Positions 37,901 through 48,544 of a stretch of 64,000 nt of DNA are shown in pieces. Source of the stretch: CAXBBB01 sp963793245. GTDB taxonomy: Bacteria; Bacteroidota; Rhodothermia; Rhodothermales; BA12. The translations under genes and the position numbers were made by a program. Each line of letters opens with the position of its first letter. Position 1 is the first letter of the stretch. The stretch spans positions 310,001 to 374,000 of the forward strand of contig CAWBZG010000005.1 of assembly GCA_963793245.1 (NCBI GenBank), in the 5' to 3' direction. Below the pieces are notes generated by a model that was not told the DNA's origin, did no database searches, and saw only the letters and a program-made list of their open reading frames with translations.

Positions 37901-40900
37901 ATGACCCGCTCACTCTGCCCACGAATCCTATGCGCTATACTGCTCGGCGTAGGCGGTCTTTGTTCAGCTTCGGCGAGTAATGCCCAAGCTCTTCCGGTCG
38001 TCAAAGTTGCTTTTGCCGAAGCTGGCGCAAGCGTGATTATGGGGTCAGACCTTATCGCAGCAGTACCCTCTTTGGCCGGTAGCCGGTTCGAGCGCATTCG
38101 GTTGTACCAGGACCTGCGCTCGGAGCAAGCGTTGACGTTCCTGCCCCGCAGTTCCGACGGAATTTTGTCGGCAGGTGATTCGCTCGTGTTTTCGACTGCA
38201 CCTCCCGGTGAAGAGAGTTGGGCATACGAAGAGGCGGCTCCGGTCGGCGTTGGTTCGCTCTACTTGGATAGTGTATTCGTTTGGATAGCGCTCGCCGACG
38301 AGGACGTACCTCCGTTCGTCGAGCTAAATCGCAACTCGGCATTCGCTACGTCCTGGACAAAGCGCGCCACCAGGTACGAGGCGGATGCTGTCTACTTTGC
38401 GGGGGCTTCCAGTTCGTCGGGGAATCCGCTGTATACGCAGGCCGAGGGGTACTATGAACAGCGCCTGAGCGCGTCGGGGTCGGTATCGCGCGTCGTGGAT
38501 CTGAGAGGGACGCAACGTGACTCTTTGGAAGCCTCGATACGCGTTGTAGGCGGTTCGGGCGCAAGCCATGGCGGCACACTGACCGTCTGGGCGAGCACAC
38601 CCACCGGCGATTGGACTCGCTTGGGAGACTGAAAGCGGAATGTGGGACGGCTACGACAGTGCGTTCCCTCAACGTCTCGGGGAGGCTGGCGGGCGCTTCA
38701 CGTGTACGGTTCGACCTGACCCTCGACCGAGCTAGCCGATCGCCGGACTACACCTACCTCGACTACTTTGAGGTGACCGATGTACAGCGTGGTCAGGCAA
38801 TCTCGTCGCCCTACGCTCTTACTGCGCAGCCCGGCTCACTTGCCCCATTCGCCCCTTTCGCGTTCGTATTCGTGCGGGAGTCGGAGCAGGGGGGCGTGAT
38901 AGGAGACTCCGAGACGTTCGCTATTGATGCACCATCTACGGTGTATATAAGCAACCCAGACGACTTGCTCCGGCCCGTTCGCACGTCAGCTTATAGCCGA
39001 GCGCCCATCGCCGAACCGGTGGGGGGAGCCGATTACGTGGTCGTCACGCGGCCCGCACTTCGGGCGTCGGCTGAGGCCTATGCCAGTTACAGGCGCACTT
39101 CCGGTTACCGTGTGCTCGTCGTCGATCAGCAGGATCTGTTCGATCAGTTCGATGGGGGTCGCCAGCGCCCGATCGCGATTCGTCGCTTTCTCTACGCCAC
39201 GCAGGACTGGACGACGCCGCCACGCTACGTCTTGTTTTGGGGCGATGCGCTGCTGCCGTTCAAGGGCAAGACGCTCGAACCGTGGGAGGTCATCTCGTTC
39301 GGCAACTCGGTTTCGGATAGCTGGTACGGGATGCAGTTCAACGGGCCGACGGATTGGTACGAGATCGCGGCCATCGGGCGCATTCCGGTTCGTTCCAATG
39401 CGGAAGGCGACCAGTTTCTGACCAAGATGCAGCGGTACGAATCAGTCGCCGCCTGCTCGGTGGCCTAAACGGGGTCTATTCGTATCGGGCGGCTATTCTG
39501 CCGGCGAAGTGTCGACGCTCGCCAGTTATACGTCGGCGTGGGCGAACACGAGCGCCAATGGTCAGGCCCGCCTCGACACGACGCAGATCATCAAGCGCAA
39601 TCTGGAGAAAGTCGACGCGCGCTATCTGAAACCCATCGAGCGCCAGATCAATGAGGGAATTGGCTGGTTCTCGTTTTTCGGCCACTCGTCGCCTCAGACG
39701 TGGGAAATCGAGACGGCTCCGGCAGCCTCGTACGGCAACACCATAGCGTTGCCTCTCATCCTCTCGTTCGGGTGCCGGACGGGGGCTTTTGCGTTGGGTG
39801 ACGCATCGACGCACACGTTCTCGCTAGCCGAAGAGTTCGTGATCGGTGCCGAGACGGGAGCCATCGCGCACTGGGGATCGAGCGAGTTGAGCACGATCTC
39901 GGCAGGCGGTTATCTGGGAAACCAGGTGCACGACTTGGTGATGGCAGACACGATGCGCGTACTGGGCGACGTGTTTCGCACCGCGAAAGGACGCCTCGCC
40001 GCCTTCACGACGGGCGGCAGCAACGCCAAAAACCTGCTCCAGTACGGCTTGATCGGCGACCCGGCGACGCGCCTCCAACTCCCGACTCGGCCCAACCTCG
40101 TGCTGGCCGAGCGAGCGATTCAAGTGAGTCCCGAACGACCATCCCTGAGCGACTCTGTCCTCACGCTCGACGCACGTCTCGACAATTGGGGCTCTGGCGT
40201 TTTCCGACTCGCTCTCTGTGCGAGTTCGCCACTTCACCCCCGACGGACTATCGCGGACAGAGACCAGGCGCGTCGGTCCCTACGCCGACAGCACGAACGC
40301 TCGATTCTCGCTTCCCCTTACCGGACTCAAGGCAGGAGCACACAGCGTGGAAGTCTCGATCGACAGCGAGAACGCCATCGCCGAATCGACGGAAACAGAC
40401 AACACTACGACTTTTTCCTTCGTCGTCTCCACACGCACGCTGGCGTCGAGTACCCTTTCCAACGACGTGTTCTATGGTCGCCCACCCGCTCTCAGCGTGA
40501 CGCGTCCGATCTCGGCGCCGGACACGGGAAGAGTCGCTTTTCAAGTGGACACGACGCGCACGTTTTCCTCCCCTCTACTCCAATCGACGACGCGAAGCCT
40601 GATGCGCATCGCTCAGTTCGAACCGCAGCAGCTGCGGCCAGACCAGCAGTACTTCTGGCGCTTCCGCGACGAAACCGACGCGTTCAGCCCGTGGATCGAA
40701 CAGTCGTTCCGCTTTGCTCCTTCGCTGGGCCGCGTCGGTTGGGTACAAGCGAAACCGACCGTTACGTCGGGCGAGAGTATACTAAGCTCCGGCAACGTCT
40801 TGCTGAGCACCGACGAAACGTTTGTCTCACTATCGTCCGAGCGAGGCAGCGGCTTGCTACTCGGAAGCATCGCTGTCGGCGATCAGTCGTTCGTAACGTT

Positions 40901-42696
40901 GACACTTGGTTGGGGATTTGTTGTCATCGACGGCGTGACCGGGCAGGTGAAGTATGCAGCCTCTCTTCCCACGTTCAATATGCCAGCAAGCCTGGAAGAT
41001 CGATTCCAGACGAACAAAGCCCTTGCCACAGCGCGGCTGGATAGCCTGGCACGCGGTCTGACACCGGGAGGCCTGAACCGAGGCGACATCGTTCTCGGTC
41101 GCACGCGGCACCTGGGCAATAGCGATGGCACCGTCATCGGCGACGATGTCAAGGCGTCGATTCGCGCGTTGGGCAGCGTGGCTATCGACACCCTGACGTA
41201 TAGCGGCCACCTGTGGCAGATGGTCGCGCGCGTGGGCTACCCCGACCAGACGCGCGAACGCGTCGTCAAGAGGTCCGCAGAATCCCCCAACGAGATCAAG
41301 TGGGATACGACGCTCGTCTTTCGCGACCGCTCGGCCACGTTCACCAGCGAGCCGATCAGCGGCGCGCTGGCTTGGCTCGAAGCCGGAGCAGACGGATCGC
41401 TTCCGGCCAACGTGTCGGCCAACATCGACGTGCTCGGCTCGGACGGAACGCACTGTGCTTGCGTCGGCTCCGCTGGGCAACTCGCTCGATCTGTCCGCGA
41501 TCGACGCTCAGGTGCAACAGCAATTACGCTTGCGGATGCGGGTGACGGACGACCGGGCATACGAACCGATCACGTTGGGCACGCCCTTCGCCGCGGGCAC
41601 CCTTGCGTCGTGGCATCTCGCCTACGAACCGCTGCCGCGTGTGGCACTCGACGCCGTCACGACGACGCAACCCGATGTAGCCGAAGGAGAGATAGCGCGG
41701 TTCTCCGTTCCCGTCCAAAACCTCTCGCTCAGCGACGCGAGCGACGTGCGCCTCGAACTGTTCTTGTCCGAACCGGGACGCACCGAACGGCTGCTCCGCA
41801 CCGATACGCTGGGCACGCTGGCCGCGGGCACGACACTCACGCGCGAGATCGAACTGGCGACGGACGGTTTGACCGGCACCAACCAGTTGCGCATCCGACT
41901 CCGCCACCTCGACGAAGCGTCCTCGCCCGACGACGGACTCTCCGACTACGCTCTCACGTTCGACGTTCAGGGCGACGCGACCGCTCCGCGCTACGTCATC
42001 ACCATCGACGGCGACGAGTTCGAGCCGGACGACGAACCCATAGCCAACCTCCAGGACCCGGCGTTTCCGTTCGTGTCGGCGCGTCCGACCATCGAGATCC
42101 AGGTGCGCGACGACAACCGCTTTCGTGCGCTATCGGACGCGTCGGTGATCCAGCTTTCGCTCAACGGGAAACCGATTTCGATCTCTGATCCCGACGTGCG
42201 CTTCACGCCGGGCGACACGCTCGCAGGGCTGGTCTACACGCCCGACCTGACGCGCTCGGACTCGACGTACACGCTCGTCCTGCGCGCGTTCGATGCGTCG
42301 GGCAACGAGGCGGCTCGCAGTCCCTACCAGGTGCATTTCCGCGTGCAGACCGAGTTGGAGATCGAATCCGTCCTCCCCTACCCCAACCCGATGACCGACG
42401 CGACGACGTTCGCGTTCCGCGTCAAGGGTGCCGATGCGTCCGAGGTCGAGGAGGCGCGACTGCGCGTCTACACGCTGACGGGACAGGTCGTGCGCGAGTT
42501 CGACCTGACGGGCGGAGGGCCGGACGCGCTCGACGCCGGGATGCTGCGCATCGGCTGGAACAAGCTCCGGTGGGACGGGACGGACGCCGACGGGGATCGC
42601 CTGTCGCCGGGCGTCTATCTCTACCGCGTGTTCTTGCGCGGAGCCGAGGGATCGCTGGGGCAAACGCAGGTCGAGCGCATCGCCATCGTCCGCTAG
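37901..42696 (+). CDS. Secreted C25 (gingipain/PorU-like) cysteine peptidase with T9SS sorting domain, four frameshifts
   Basis: About 1,598 residues once four shifts are joined (near 38625, 39450, 40205 and 41450). Order: signal peptide (ILCAILLGVGGLCSASASNA); N-terminal beta-rich prodomain-like part; C25 catalytic domain from about YVVVTRPALRASAEAYASYR, through PKRGLFVSGGYSAGEV, to FSFFGHSSPQTWEIE with the catalytic His and ILSFGCRTGAFA with the catalytic Cys; CARDB-like beta domains (DNTTTFSFVV, SVPVQNLSLSDASDVRLELF); and a C-terminal type A sorting domain (SVLPYPNPMTDATTFAFRV ... SPGVYLYRVFLRG). The protein should cross the outer membrane through the type IX system and be anchored at the surface. 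It stands next to the polysaccharide locus, to which T9SS cargo is often attached in Bacteroidota (inference). Confidence 0.85.
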
Positions 42697-42709
42697 ACCA
42701 CAACCGGCG

Positions 42710-43631
42710 TCACGCGTAGTCGTTTGGGGCGACGACGAAACCGCTCCTTCCTCTCAGCCCGTCGGCGAATCCGCGAACGGCGAGTAGCCAGCGCTGCACG
42801 TCGCCGCGATGGTGGATCAGGGCGGCAGGTAAGCGGAGGGCGAGTTGGACCGAGGCGACGGCGACGCTCACCCGCCACTGGCTCGGTGTCGCATGGGCGC
42901 GGCTGATTAGGAGCGGGTTGCGGACGGCGTAGTAGACGCGCCACTTGCCCTTCGTCAGGACGGTTCGTCCGAGCGTGCGTCGCGTGTGGTGCGCCTGGTT
43001 GTTGTGATGAACGACGCGGCTCGACCCGACGCCGACCAATCGCCCATGTCGCGCCAGCCGGACGCAGTATTCGGTGTCGTCGGCGTCGATGAAGAAGTCG
43101 GCGCGCGGCGTTTCGGCCCGAGCTACATCGCCTCGAATCAGCAGGCCGACGAACGATAAGAAAGGATACGTCGACGGTCTCACCTTCGGCGGGCACGACG
43201 GCGCGCTTGCTCATCCGAGCCAGATTGTACTGCGCGATGTGTAGCGGCTGGACCTGTCCGTCCGATCCGACTTTCACTGGCCCGCTCGCGGCAACGTCTG
43301 GCCCCATTGAATCGACCAAAAAGGCCAGCGCGTCCGGCTCAGGCTCGACGTCGTCGTCCATCACCCACACCAAATCCCACTCGTCCTGGGCGGCGCGCTC
43401 GATTCCAGCCGCGAATCCGCCCGACGAACCGGCGTTGGACGGCAATCGCACCACGTCTAGGTTGAGATAGGCGTCCAGCACGTCAGCGGTGTGATCGGTC
43501 GACGCATTGTCGACGATGATGATACGGTCGATGGCGTACGTCTGATTGCCCAGTGCGCGTAGGCACACGTCGAGTAAATCGGCGCGGTTGTAGGTGACGA
43601 CGACGGCGCAGACGGAGCGGCGGGCGTTCAT
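42710..43631 (-). CDS. Glycosyltransferase family 2 (GlfT2/rhamnosyltransferase-like), one frameshift
   Basis: About 306 residues from ATG 43631, which overlaps the stop of the GT4 upstream by ATGA. CAVVVTYNRADLLDVCLRAL, IIIVDNASTDHTADVL, SNAGSSGGFAAGIERA and VWVMDDDVEPEPDAL (the acidic metal site) define the catalytic domain. At about 43178 the frame changes to STYPFLSFVGLLIRGDVARA, then ADFFIDADDTEYCVRLARHG, the second acidic motif of this subgroup, and continues to the stop at 42710. Such proteins often add galactofuranose or rhamnose. It faces the stop of the C25 peptidase gene at a 13-base distance. Confidence 0.82.
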
Positions 43632-44797
43632 GAGATCACCGGCCCAGAGCCGGATAGAGCAATGGAAGAACCATTCAGAGCGAAGTTGACCCACTCGCGC
43701 GAGAATCGGTCCCACGAGTAGACGGTCTTCCATCGGGCGAACCCGGTGGCGACCTGGTCGCTGGGCAAGTCGAGCGCTTCTCTGACGGCACGCACCAAGT
43801 CGTTCGGGTCACCCGGCTCGAACAACACGCCGACGCCCAGGCGCTCTACGTCGCCGAAGGCGTCGAAGCGAGGTGCGACGATGGGGCGCTCGTAAAACGC
43901 TGCGATCTGCAGCGAGCCGGACGCTGCCGGGCGACGGTACGGCAGCACACACACCGAAGCGGAACAGAACACGTCGGAAATCTCGCCGGGCGGCACGAGA
44001 CCTTGCCGAAACGTGACGTAAGCGGACCTGTCGCGCAGTCGCTCGAGCGCGTCGGCCTGGGCTTGCCCTGCTGGGTGGACACCTCCTGCGACAAGCAGGT
44101 GCGAGCCCGTCGCCAGCTGAATTGCAGGAAACGCCTCCATCAACACGTCTAGTCCTTTGTAGGGTTTGACGTGGCCGAAGAACAACAGCACGGGATCCTG
44201 AACGGGAAGCCCCAACCGCATTCTCGCTTCGGGCTGCGCTACAGCCTCGCCATACGAGTCGTACACGGGATGTTCGGCGCGGTGGACCGCAAGCCGTGGC
44301 GCGATGCGGCGCACGTCGCACTCGACCTCACGCGTCAGCACTGTCACCCCGTCAGCGGCGCGGAGCAGCACGCGGAGCAGCGTGTTTGCCATCGGCCACC
44401 AGCGATCGGGACGCACGTCGTGAACCAGCAGATGGATGCGCGTACGCCTGCCGTCGACTCGGCCCCACAGCCGCAGCGCCCCGATCAGCGCGAGGTAGCC
44501 TGGCATCGTGAGCGGCATCCACTGGACCAGTAGCACGGCGTCGGCGTCGGATGCGCGCTTCGCTGTACGAAACCACGACGCGGGGGAGAGTACATCGAAC
44601 GCATCGCCGCTCGGATTGGGGAACGGGTCTTCGACCCGGTTCTTTCCAGGAACGAGTTGGTAGGGAAGCAACAGGCCGACCGATTGCAGCCGCACGAGCG
44701 GACGGAGCGACTTGGTCAGCCGTCCGAAGAACACGCCTTCACCCGATCCACAGACGGCAGGAGGCCCTATGGCAAACAGAGAGCGAGAGGTAAACAA
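43628..44797 (-). CDS. Glycosyltransferase family 4
   Basis: 389-residue GT-B enzyme, intact. FAIGPPAVCGSGEGVFFGRL starts the acceptor domain; LLLVHDVRPDRWW and EHPVYDSYGEA are in the linker region; LLFFGHVKPYKGLDVLMEA and the segment VLPYRRPAASGSLQIAAFYE form the donor site, where a Glu-containing motif is usually found. Paired with the GT2 gene by ATGA, it forms a two-gene minus-strand unit separate from the large locus. Its start and that of manC diverge across 104 bases. Confidence 0.85.
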   Translation of the reverse strand: MFTSRSLFAIGPPAVCGSGEGVFFGRLTKSLRPLVRLQSVGLLLPYQLVPGKNRVEDPFPNPSGDAFDVLSPASWFRTAKRASDADAVLLVQWMPLTMPGYLALIGALRLWGRVDGRRTRIHLLVHDVRPDRWWPMANTLLRVLLRAADGVTVLTREVECDVRRIAPRLAVHRAEHPVYDSYGEAVAQPEARMRLGLPVQDPVLLFFGHVKPYKGLDVLMEAFPAIQLATGSHLLVAGGVHPAGQAQADALERLRDRSAYVTFRQGLVPPGEISDVFCSASVCVLPYRRPAASGSLQIAAFYERPIVAPRFDAFGDVERLGVGVLFEPGDPNDLVRAVREALDLPSDQVATGFARWKTVYSWDRFSREWVNFALNGSSIALSGSGPVIS

Positions 44798-44837
44798 GCG
44801 AAACTGCTGGTCGAGTGCGCGTTTAGGATAACGCTAC

Positions 44838-44858
44838 CGGATTGCACCCCGCAATCCG
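44838..44858. promoter_or_regulatory. Perfect 8-bp inverted repeat in the divergent GT4/manC spacer
   Basis: CGGATTGC at 44838-44845 and GCAATCCG at 44851-44858 around ACCCC form a perfect inverted repeat, placed midway between the two divergent starts. It may be a binding site shared by both promoters or an RNA hairpin in the manC leader. Confidence 0.35.
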
Positions 44859-44901
44859 CTGCCATCGCCTATTCTGCTCCTCACCAATCGTTTATCTCCC
44901 C

Positions 44902-45979
44902 ATGAACTTGTACGCCGTCATCATGGCCGGAGGCGTCGGCAGCCGGTTTTGGCCGCGCAGCCGCAAAGCCTCGCCCAAGCAGTTTCTCCGCTTCTCGGGC
45001 GACCGTTCGCTGATCCAGACCACGATGGACCGCCTGGCGCCCATCGTCCCGCCTGAGCGTGTTCTAGTCGTCACGCACGCGCGCTATGCCGAGCACACGC
45101 AGCGTCAACTGCCCGACGTGCCGCCCGAAAACATCCTCGCCGAGCCGATTGCGCGCAACACGGCTCCGTGCATCGCCTTTGCCGCTGCGCACCTGGCCGC
45201 GCGCGATCCCGACGCGACGATGCTCGTCCTTCCCGCCGATCACGTCATCAAGGATCAAGAGACGTTCGAGCATGTCGTGGCTGTCGCGGCTGCCAAAGCA
45301 CAGACGCCCGGCGCGCTCGTCACTATCGGCATCAAGCCGACGCATCCCGAGACGGGTTACGGCTACATCCAGTACGATTCTGACGACGACGAGTCGGATG
45401 AGGTAGCCGCACGCCCCGTCCTCACGTTCGCCGAGAAGCCGGATCAGGCGACGGCCGAGCGGTTCGTCGACAGTGGCGACTTCGTGTGGAACAGTGGCAT
45501 GTTCGCGTGGCGCGTCGACTCGATTCAGGCGGCGCTGGCAGAGCACTTACCCGAAGTCGCCAAGACGTTCGCGCCTGTCGCCGCCTCCGCCGGACGCATC
45601 GCAGGACGACGAGATCGTGGTTCAGGCGTATGCCGACTGCCCCAGCATCTCGATCGACTATGGCATCATGGAGCGCGCCGAAGACGTGTGGTGCGTTCCG
45701 GCGTCGTTTGGGTGGAACGACGTGGGCGACTGGCGCGCGTTCGCCGATTTGCAGGAGACCGACAAGCAGGGCAATGCGCTCCAAGGCGATGTGCTGATTC
45801 ATGCGTCGGCGCGCTGCTGCGTCGAGGCCGGAGAGCGGACGATCGCCCTCGTCGGTGTCAACGATCTGATCGTAGTCGACACGCCGGATGCCCTTCTCGT
45901 CTGCCACCGAGATCAGGCGCAGGGCGTCAAAAACATCGTCAACCACCTGTCGATCAACGACCGCGACGATGTGATCTGA
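44902..45979 (+). CDS. manC: Mannose-1-phosphate guanylyltransferase, one frameshift
   Basis: Makes GDP-mannose from mannose 1-phosphate and GTP. From ATG 44902 the protein reads LYAVIMAGGVGSRFWPRSR (nucleotide-binding loop), PKQFLRFSGDRSLIQ, NTAPCIAFAAAHLA, VLPADHVIKD, GYGYIQYD and FAEKPDQATAERFV, and has FVWNSGMFAWRV. A shift at about 45590 leads to SISIDYGIMERAEDVWCVPA and FGWNDVGDWRAFAD, then ends at 45979 after about 358 residues. The isomerase domain of long ManC/AlgA proteins is absent, so this is the short form. It supplies GDP-Man or, downstream, GDP-Fuc-type donors to the adjoining transferases. Confidence 0.88.
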
Positions 45980-46003
45980 TCCGGCATTGCGTAGTGCTAT
46001 TCC

Positions 46004-46037
46004 GACGGGGATGCTGGCTCAGGCTGGGGTCCCCGTC
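46004..46037 (+). terminator. Possible terminator hairpin after manC
   Basis: GACGGGGA (46004-46011) and TCCCCGTC (46030-46037) form an 8-bp perfect stem with an 18-nt loop 25 bases after the manC stop, followed by TCGCTTTCT. The loop is long and the T tract is weak, so it is only a candidate. Confidence 0.35.
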
Positions 46038-46133
46038 TCGCTTTCTAGTTCACGATTTGGTAGTCATCGCTTCACGCGAAGCAGACGGAAACGATGAATC
46101 CACAAGGTGGAAGTGACGTAGGGATCCACAACA

Positions 46134-46167
46134 TGACTCACTGGTCACTTCTGGATCGACTGAGTCA
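46134..46167. promoter_or_regulatory. Inverted repeat before tetR, possible operator
   Basis: TGACTCA (46134-46140) and TGAGTCA (46161-46167) are perfect inverted 7-mers spaced by 20 bases, ending 13 bases before the tetR ATG. A related CTGGTCACTTCTGG lies between them. TetR regulators commonly bind such repeats at their own promoter and repress the efflux genes that follow. The long spacing is unusual for a single TetR dimer. Confidence 0.3.
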
Positions 46168-46180
46168 ACTACCTGTCTGT

Positions 46181-46858
46181 ATGGAAGCCACTATCCCCTC
46201 TCGACGCGAACGCGAACGGCTCGCCCGGCGCGATGCAATGCTCGACGCGGCACTTACTGTTTTCGCCGACAAAGGCTACAAACAGGCGACACTCGACGAG
46301 GTCGCCGCGCGCGCCGAGTTCGGCAAAGGGACCCTCTACAACTACTTCCCCAAGGGCAAGCAGGAAATCCTGTTCTCGCTCCTGGACCGCCTGTTCACCG
46401 AGATGTGTGAGTGGACGCAGTCGCACTTCGCCGAAGCCGAAGCCATAGGTCAGACGGGCCGCGAGATGCTCCGCAGCTACATTTTCAAGCACGTCGAGTA
46501 CCTCTCTGAGCGGCGCGACGTGTTCGCACTGCTGATGCAGGAAGTCCACCGGATCGCGTTCGACATGGATTTGGAGAAAGTCGGGCGGATGGTCGAGATG
46601 CGCGAGCGGATGATCGACCAGATCGCTGCGCCCATCCAGCGTGCCATCGACCGAGGTGAGATTCGCGATCTGCCTGCCAACATCATCGCCCACACGATTC
46701 TGGGCAACATCAAAGGGCACCTGCTCGCCGTGACGCTTGAAGCGCACGCCGATCCTTCGTGCTCCTTTATCGAATACGCCGATCCCCAACGCGCCGCCGA
46801 TCTGATCTCGACGACGCTGCTCGACGGCCTAGCCCTTTCCCCTTCCGCCGACGCCTGA
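46181..46858 (+). CDS. TetR/AcrR-family regulator of the efflux operon
   Basis: 225 residues from ATG 46181 (MEATIPSRRERERLARRDAM); the upstream ATG would add an unlikely extension. The HTH reads DAALTVFADKGYKQATLDEV, AARAEFGKGTLYNYFPKGKQ, the classic TetR pattern. The C-terminal ligand-binding domain is helical (EMLRSYIFKHVEYLSERRDV). It is the first gene of tetR-tolC-MFP-RND, with a four-base gap to tolC, so it is expected to be a local repressor released by an exported compound. Confidence 0.9.
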   Translation: MEATIPSRRERERLARRDAMLDAALTVFADKGYKQATLDEVAARAEFGKGTLYNYFPKGKQEILFSLLDRLFTEMCEWTQSHFAEAEAIGQTGREMLRSYIFKHVEYLSERRDVFALLMQEVHRIAFDMDLEKVGRMVEMRERMIDQIAAPIQRAIDRGEIRDLPANIIAHTILGNIKGHLLAVTLEAHADPSCSFIEYADPQRAADLISTTLLDGLALSPSADA

Positions 46859-46862
46859 CCTG

Positions 46863-48503
46863 ATGCCCCGTCTGCTCCTCTTTCTGGCGTTCGTCTTCGG
46901 CGCCCTTCCGCTCCACGCGCAACAGGCCGCCTCAAACGACGCACCGATTCGGCTGTCGCTCGAGGAAGCCGTCGAAGTCGCGCTCGTGCAGAACTACGCG
47001 CTTCGCTCGCAGCGGCTCGACGTGGACTTTGCATCGGCGCAGGTGCGTGAGGCGTATGCGGCCATCTATCCCAACGTCTCGCTCAACTCGTCGTACACAC
47101 GGACGGTCAAGGCGGCGGATCCGTTTGCGGGTTCGGACGCGGGTGGGCTGTTCGGCTCGCTCGGGTTCGTCAACTGGCTGGCCTACAACGAGCGCGCGCG
47201 CACTGACCAATCCGTTGTCACGAGTCCGATCTCGTTTCTCGCCTACCAGGACTCTATCGCGGCGGGATACGATCGCTCGGGCGTGACCGTCTCGCAGAAC
47301 GACAACGCGTTTCTCGTTCCCAACCGCTTCGACAACACGATCCAGATTGAGCAGGCGCTGTTCAACGGGTCGGCGTTCGCAGCCATTAAGGGCGCTCAGG
47401 CGCTGAAGGACGTGAACGCTCGGGGCGTCGACCGGCAGGAGCAGGTGCTGGCGCAGCAAGTCGCCGAGCAGTATTTCGACGCGCTGCTGGCTCAGGAGCA
47501 GGTGCGTGTGCAGCAGGCGAGCGTCGACCGGGCGGGTAATACCGTTCGCGAAACGGTGCGCCGCGTGGCGCGTGGCGCAGCGCCCAAGTTCGAGCGTCTG
47601 ACCGCCGAGGTCAATGAGACCAACCTGCGCTCGCAACTCGTCCGCGCCCGGACGCTGGCAGCCACGGCGGTCGACCAACTCAAACTGACGCTCGGCATCT
47701 CGCCGATCCAGCCGGTCGTGCTAACCGAAGAACTCAACGTCCCCGCGCGCTTCGACCTCGCAAGCCTGTCGGTCGATGACGCACTGCTGACGGCTATTGA
47801 GCGCCGCCCGGACATCGTGCAGGCTGAACTGGGCGTTCGTCTGCGCGAGATCAACGCAAGCATCTCGCGGGCCGCTTTCTTGCCGACACTGAGCGCGTTC
47901 GCGACCCTGGGGTATACCGGAACGGTCCCCGACAACCGCACGTCGATCATCGCCGATCCCGACCGTCCAAACGATCCCTTCGCCGTGTCTGAGCGGACGA
48001 CGGGCTTCTTCTCCGACAACTACTGGCAGCCCAACGTGAGCGTCGGTGCGCGGCTGAGCTGGAGCATTTTCGACGGCTTCCGCACGTCGGCTCAGGTGCA
48101 GCAGCGGCGCATCGAGACCGAGCAAGCACGCATCGACCTGGAGCGACTGCTCGACGGTATCCGCTTCGAGGTGTCGGTCGCGCTACGCAACGCACAGGCG
48201 GCACAGTTGCAAATCCTGTCGCAACAGCAGAACGTCGACCGGGCCGAACTCAACTATCAGTTCGCCGACACGCGGTTGGACGAGGGCGTAGCGACACCCA
48301 TCGAAGTGCGCGAAGCGTCGGACCTGCTCGACCAGAGCCGACTGGGATATCTGCAAGCCATACGCGACTACCGCACAGCCGTCGCCTCGCTCGAAGTCGC
48401 GCTGGGATACGTCCTGACCGATAGCTCGCCCCTGCGCGTGGCCAACGCCGTCGCAGACGGACTGCCCGCGCCTGTCCCCTCGGGCGACCAATCGCGCGAC
48501 TGA
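46863..48503 (+). CDS. TolC-family outer-membrane efflux channel
   Basis: 546 residues with a signal peptide (LLLFLAFVFGALPLHAQQ) and the two long coiled-coil repeats of TolC proteins: LSLEEAVEVALVQNYALRSQ with VREAYAAIYPNVSLNSSYTR in the first half, and LSVDDALLTAIERRPDIVQA with FLPTLSAFATLGYTG and LSWSIFDGFRTSAQVQQ in the second. It forms the trimeric exit duct for the pump encoded by the next two genes, 41 bases downstream. Somewhat longer than E. coli TolC owing to a loop with many aromatic and Ser residues around residues 85-150. Confidence 0.92.
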   Translation: MPRLLLFLAFVFGALPLHAQQAASNDAPIRLSLEEAVEVALVQNYALRSQRLDVDFASAQVREAYAAIYPNVSLNSSYTRTVKAADPFAGSDAGGLFGSLGFVNWLAYNERARTDQSVVTSPISFLAYQDSIAAGYDRSGVTVSQNDNAFLVPNRFDNTIQIEQALFNGSAFAAIKGAQALKDVNARGVDRQEQVLAQQVAEQYFDALLAQEQVRVQQASVDRAGNTVRETVRRVARGAAPKFERLTAEVNETNLRSQLVRARTLAATAVDQLKLTLGISPIQPVVLTEELNVPARFDLASLSVDDALLTAIERRPDIVQAELGVRLREINASISRAAFLPTLSAFATLGYTGTVPDNRTSIIADPDRPNDPFAVSERTTGFFSDNYWQPNVSVGARLSWSIFDGFRTSAQVQQRRIETEQARIDLERLLDGIRFEVSVALRNAQAAQLQILSQQQNVDRAELNYQFADTRLDEGVATPIEVREASDLLDQSRLGYLQAIRDYRTAVASLEVALGYVLTDSSPLRVANAVADGLPAPVPSGDQSRD

Positions 48504-48544
48504 CACCTCCTCCCTCTACGACTCCGGCCCTCACCCTGCCTCTT

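Noticed and set aside
39354..39629. Small plus-strand frames bridging the C25 peptidase shift at 39450
   Set aside because: The third frame, reading PKRGLFVSGGYSAGEV, gives the conserved C25 sequence across the junction, so the others are not genes.
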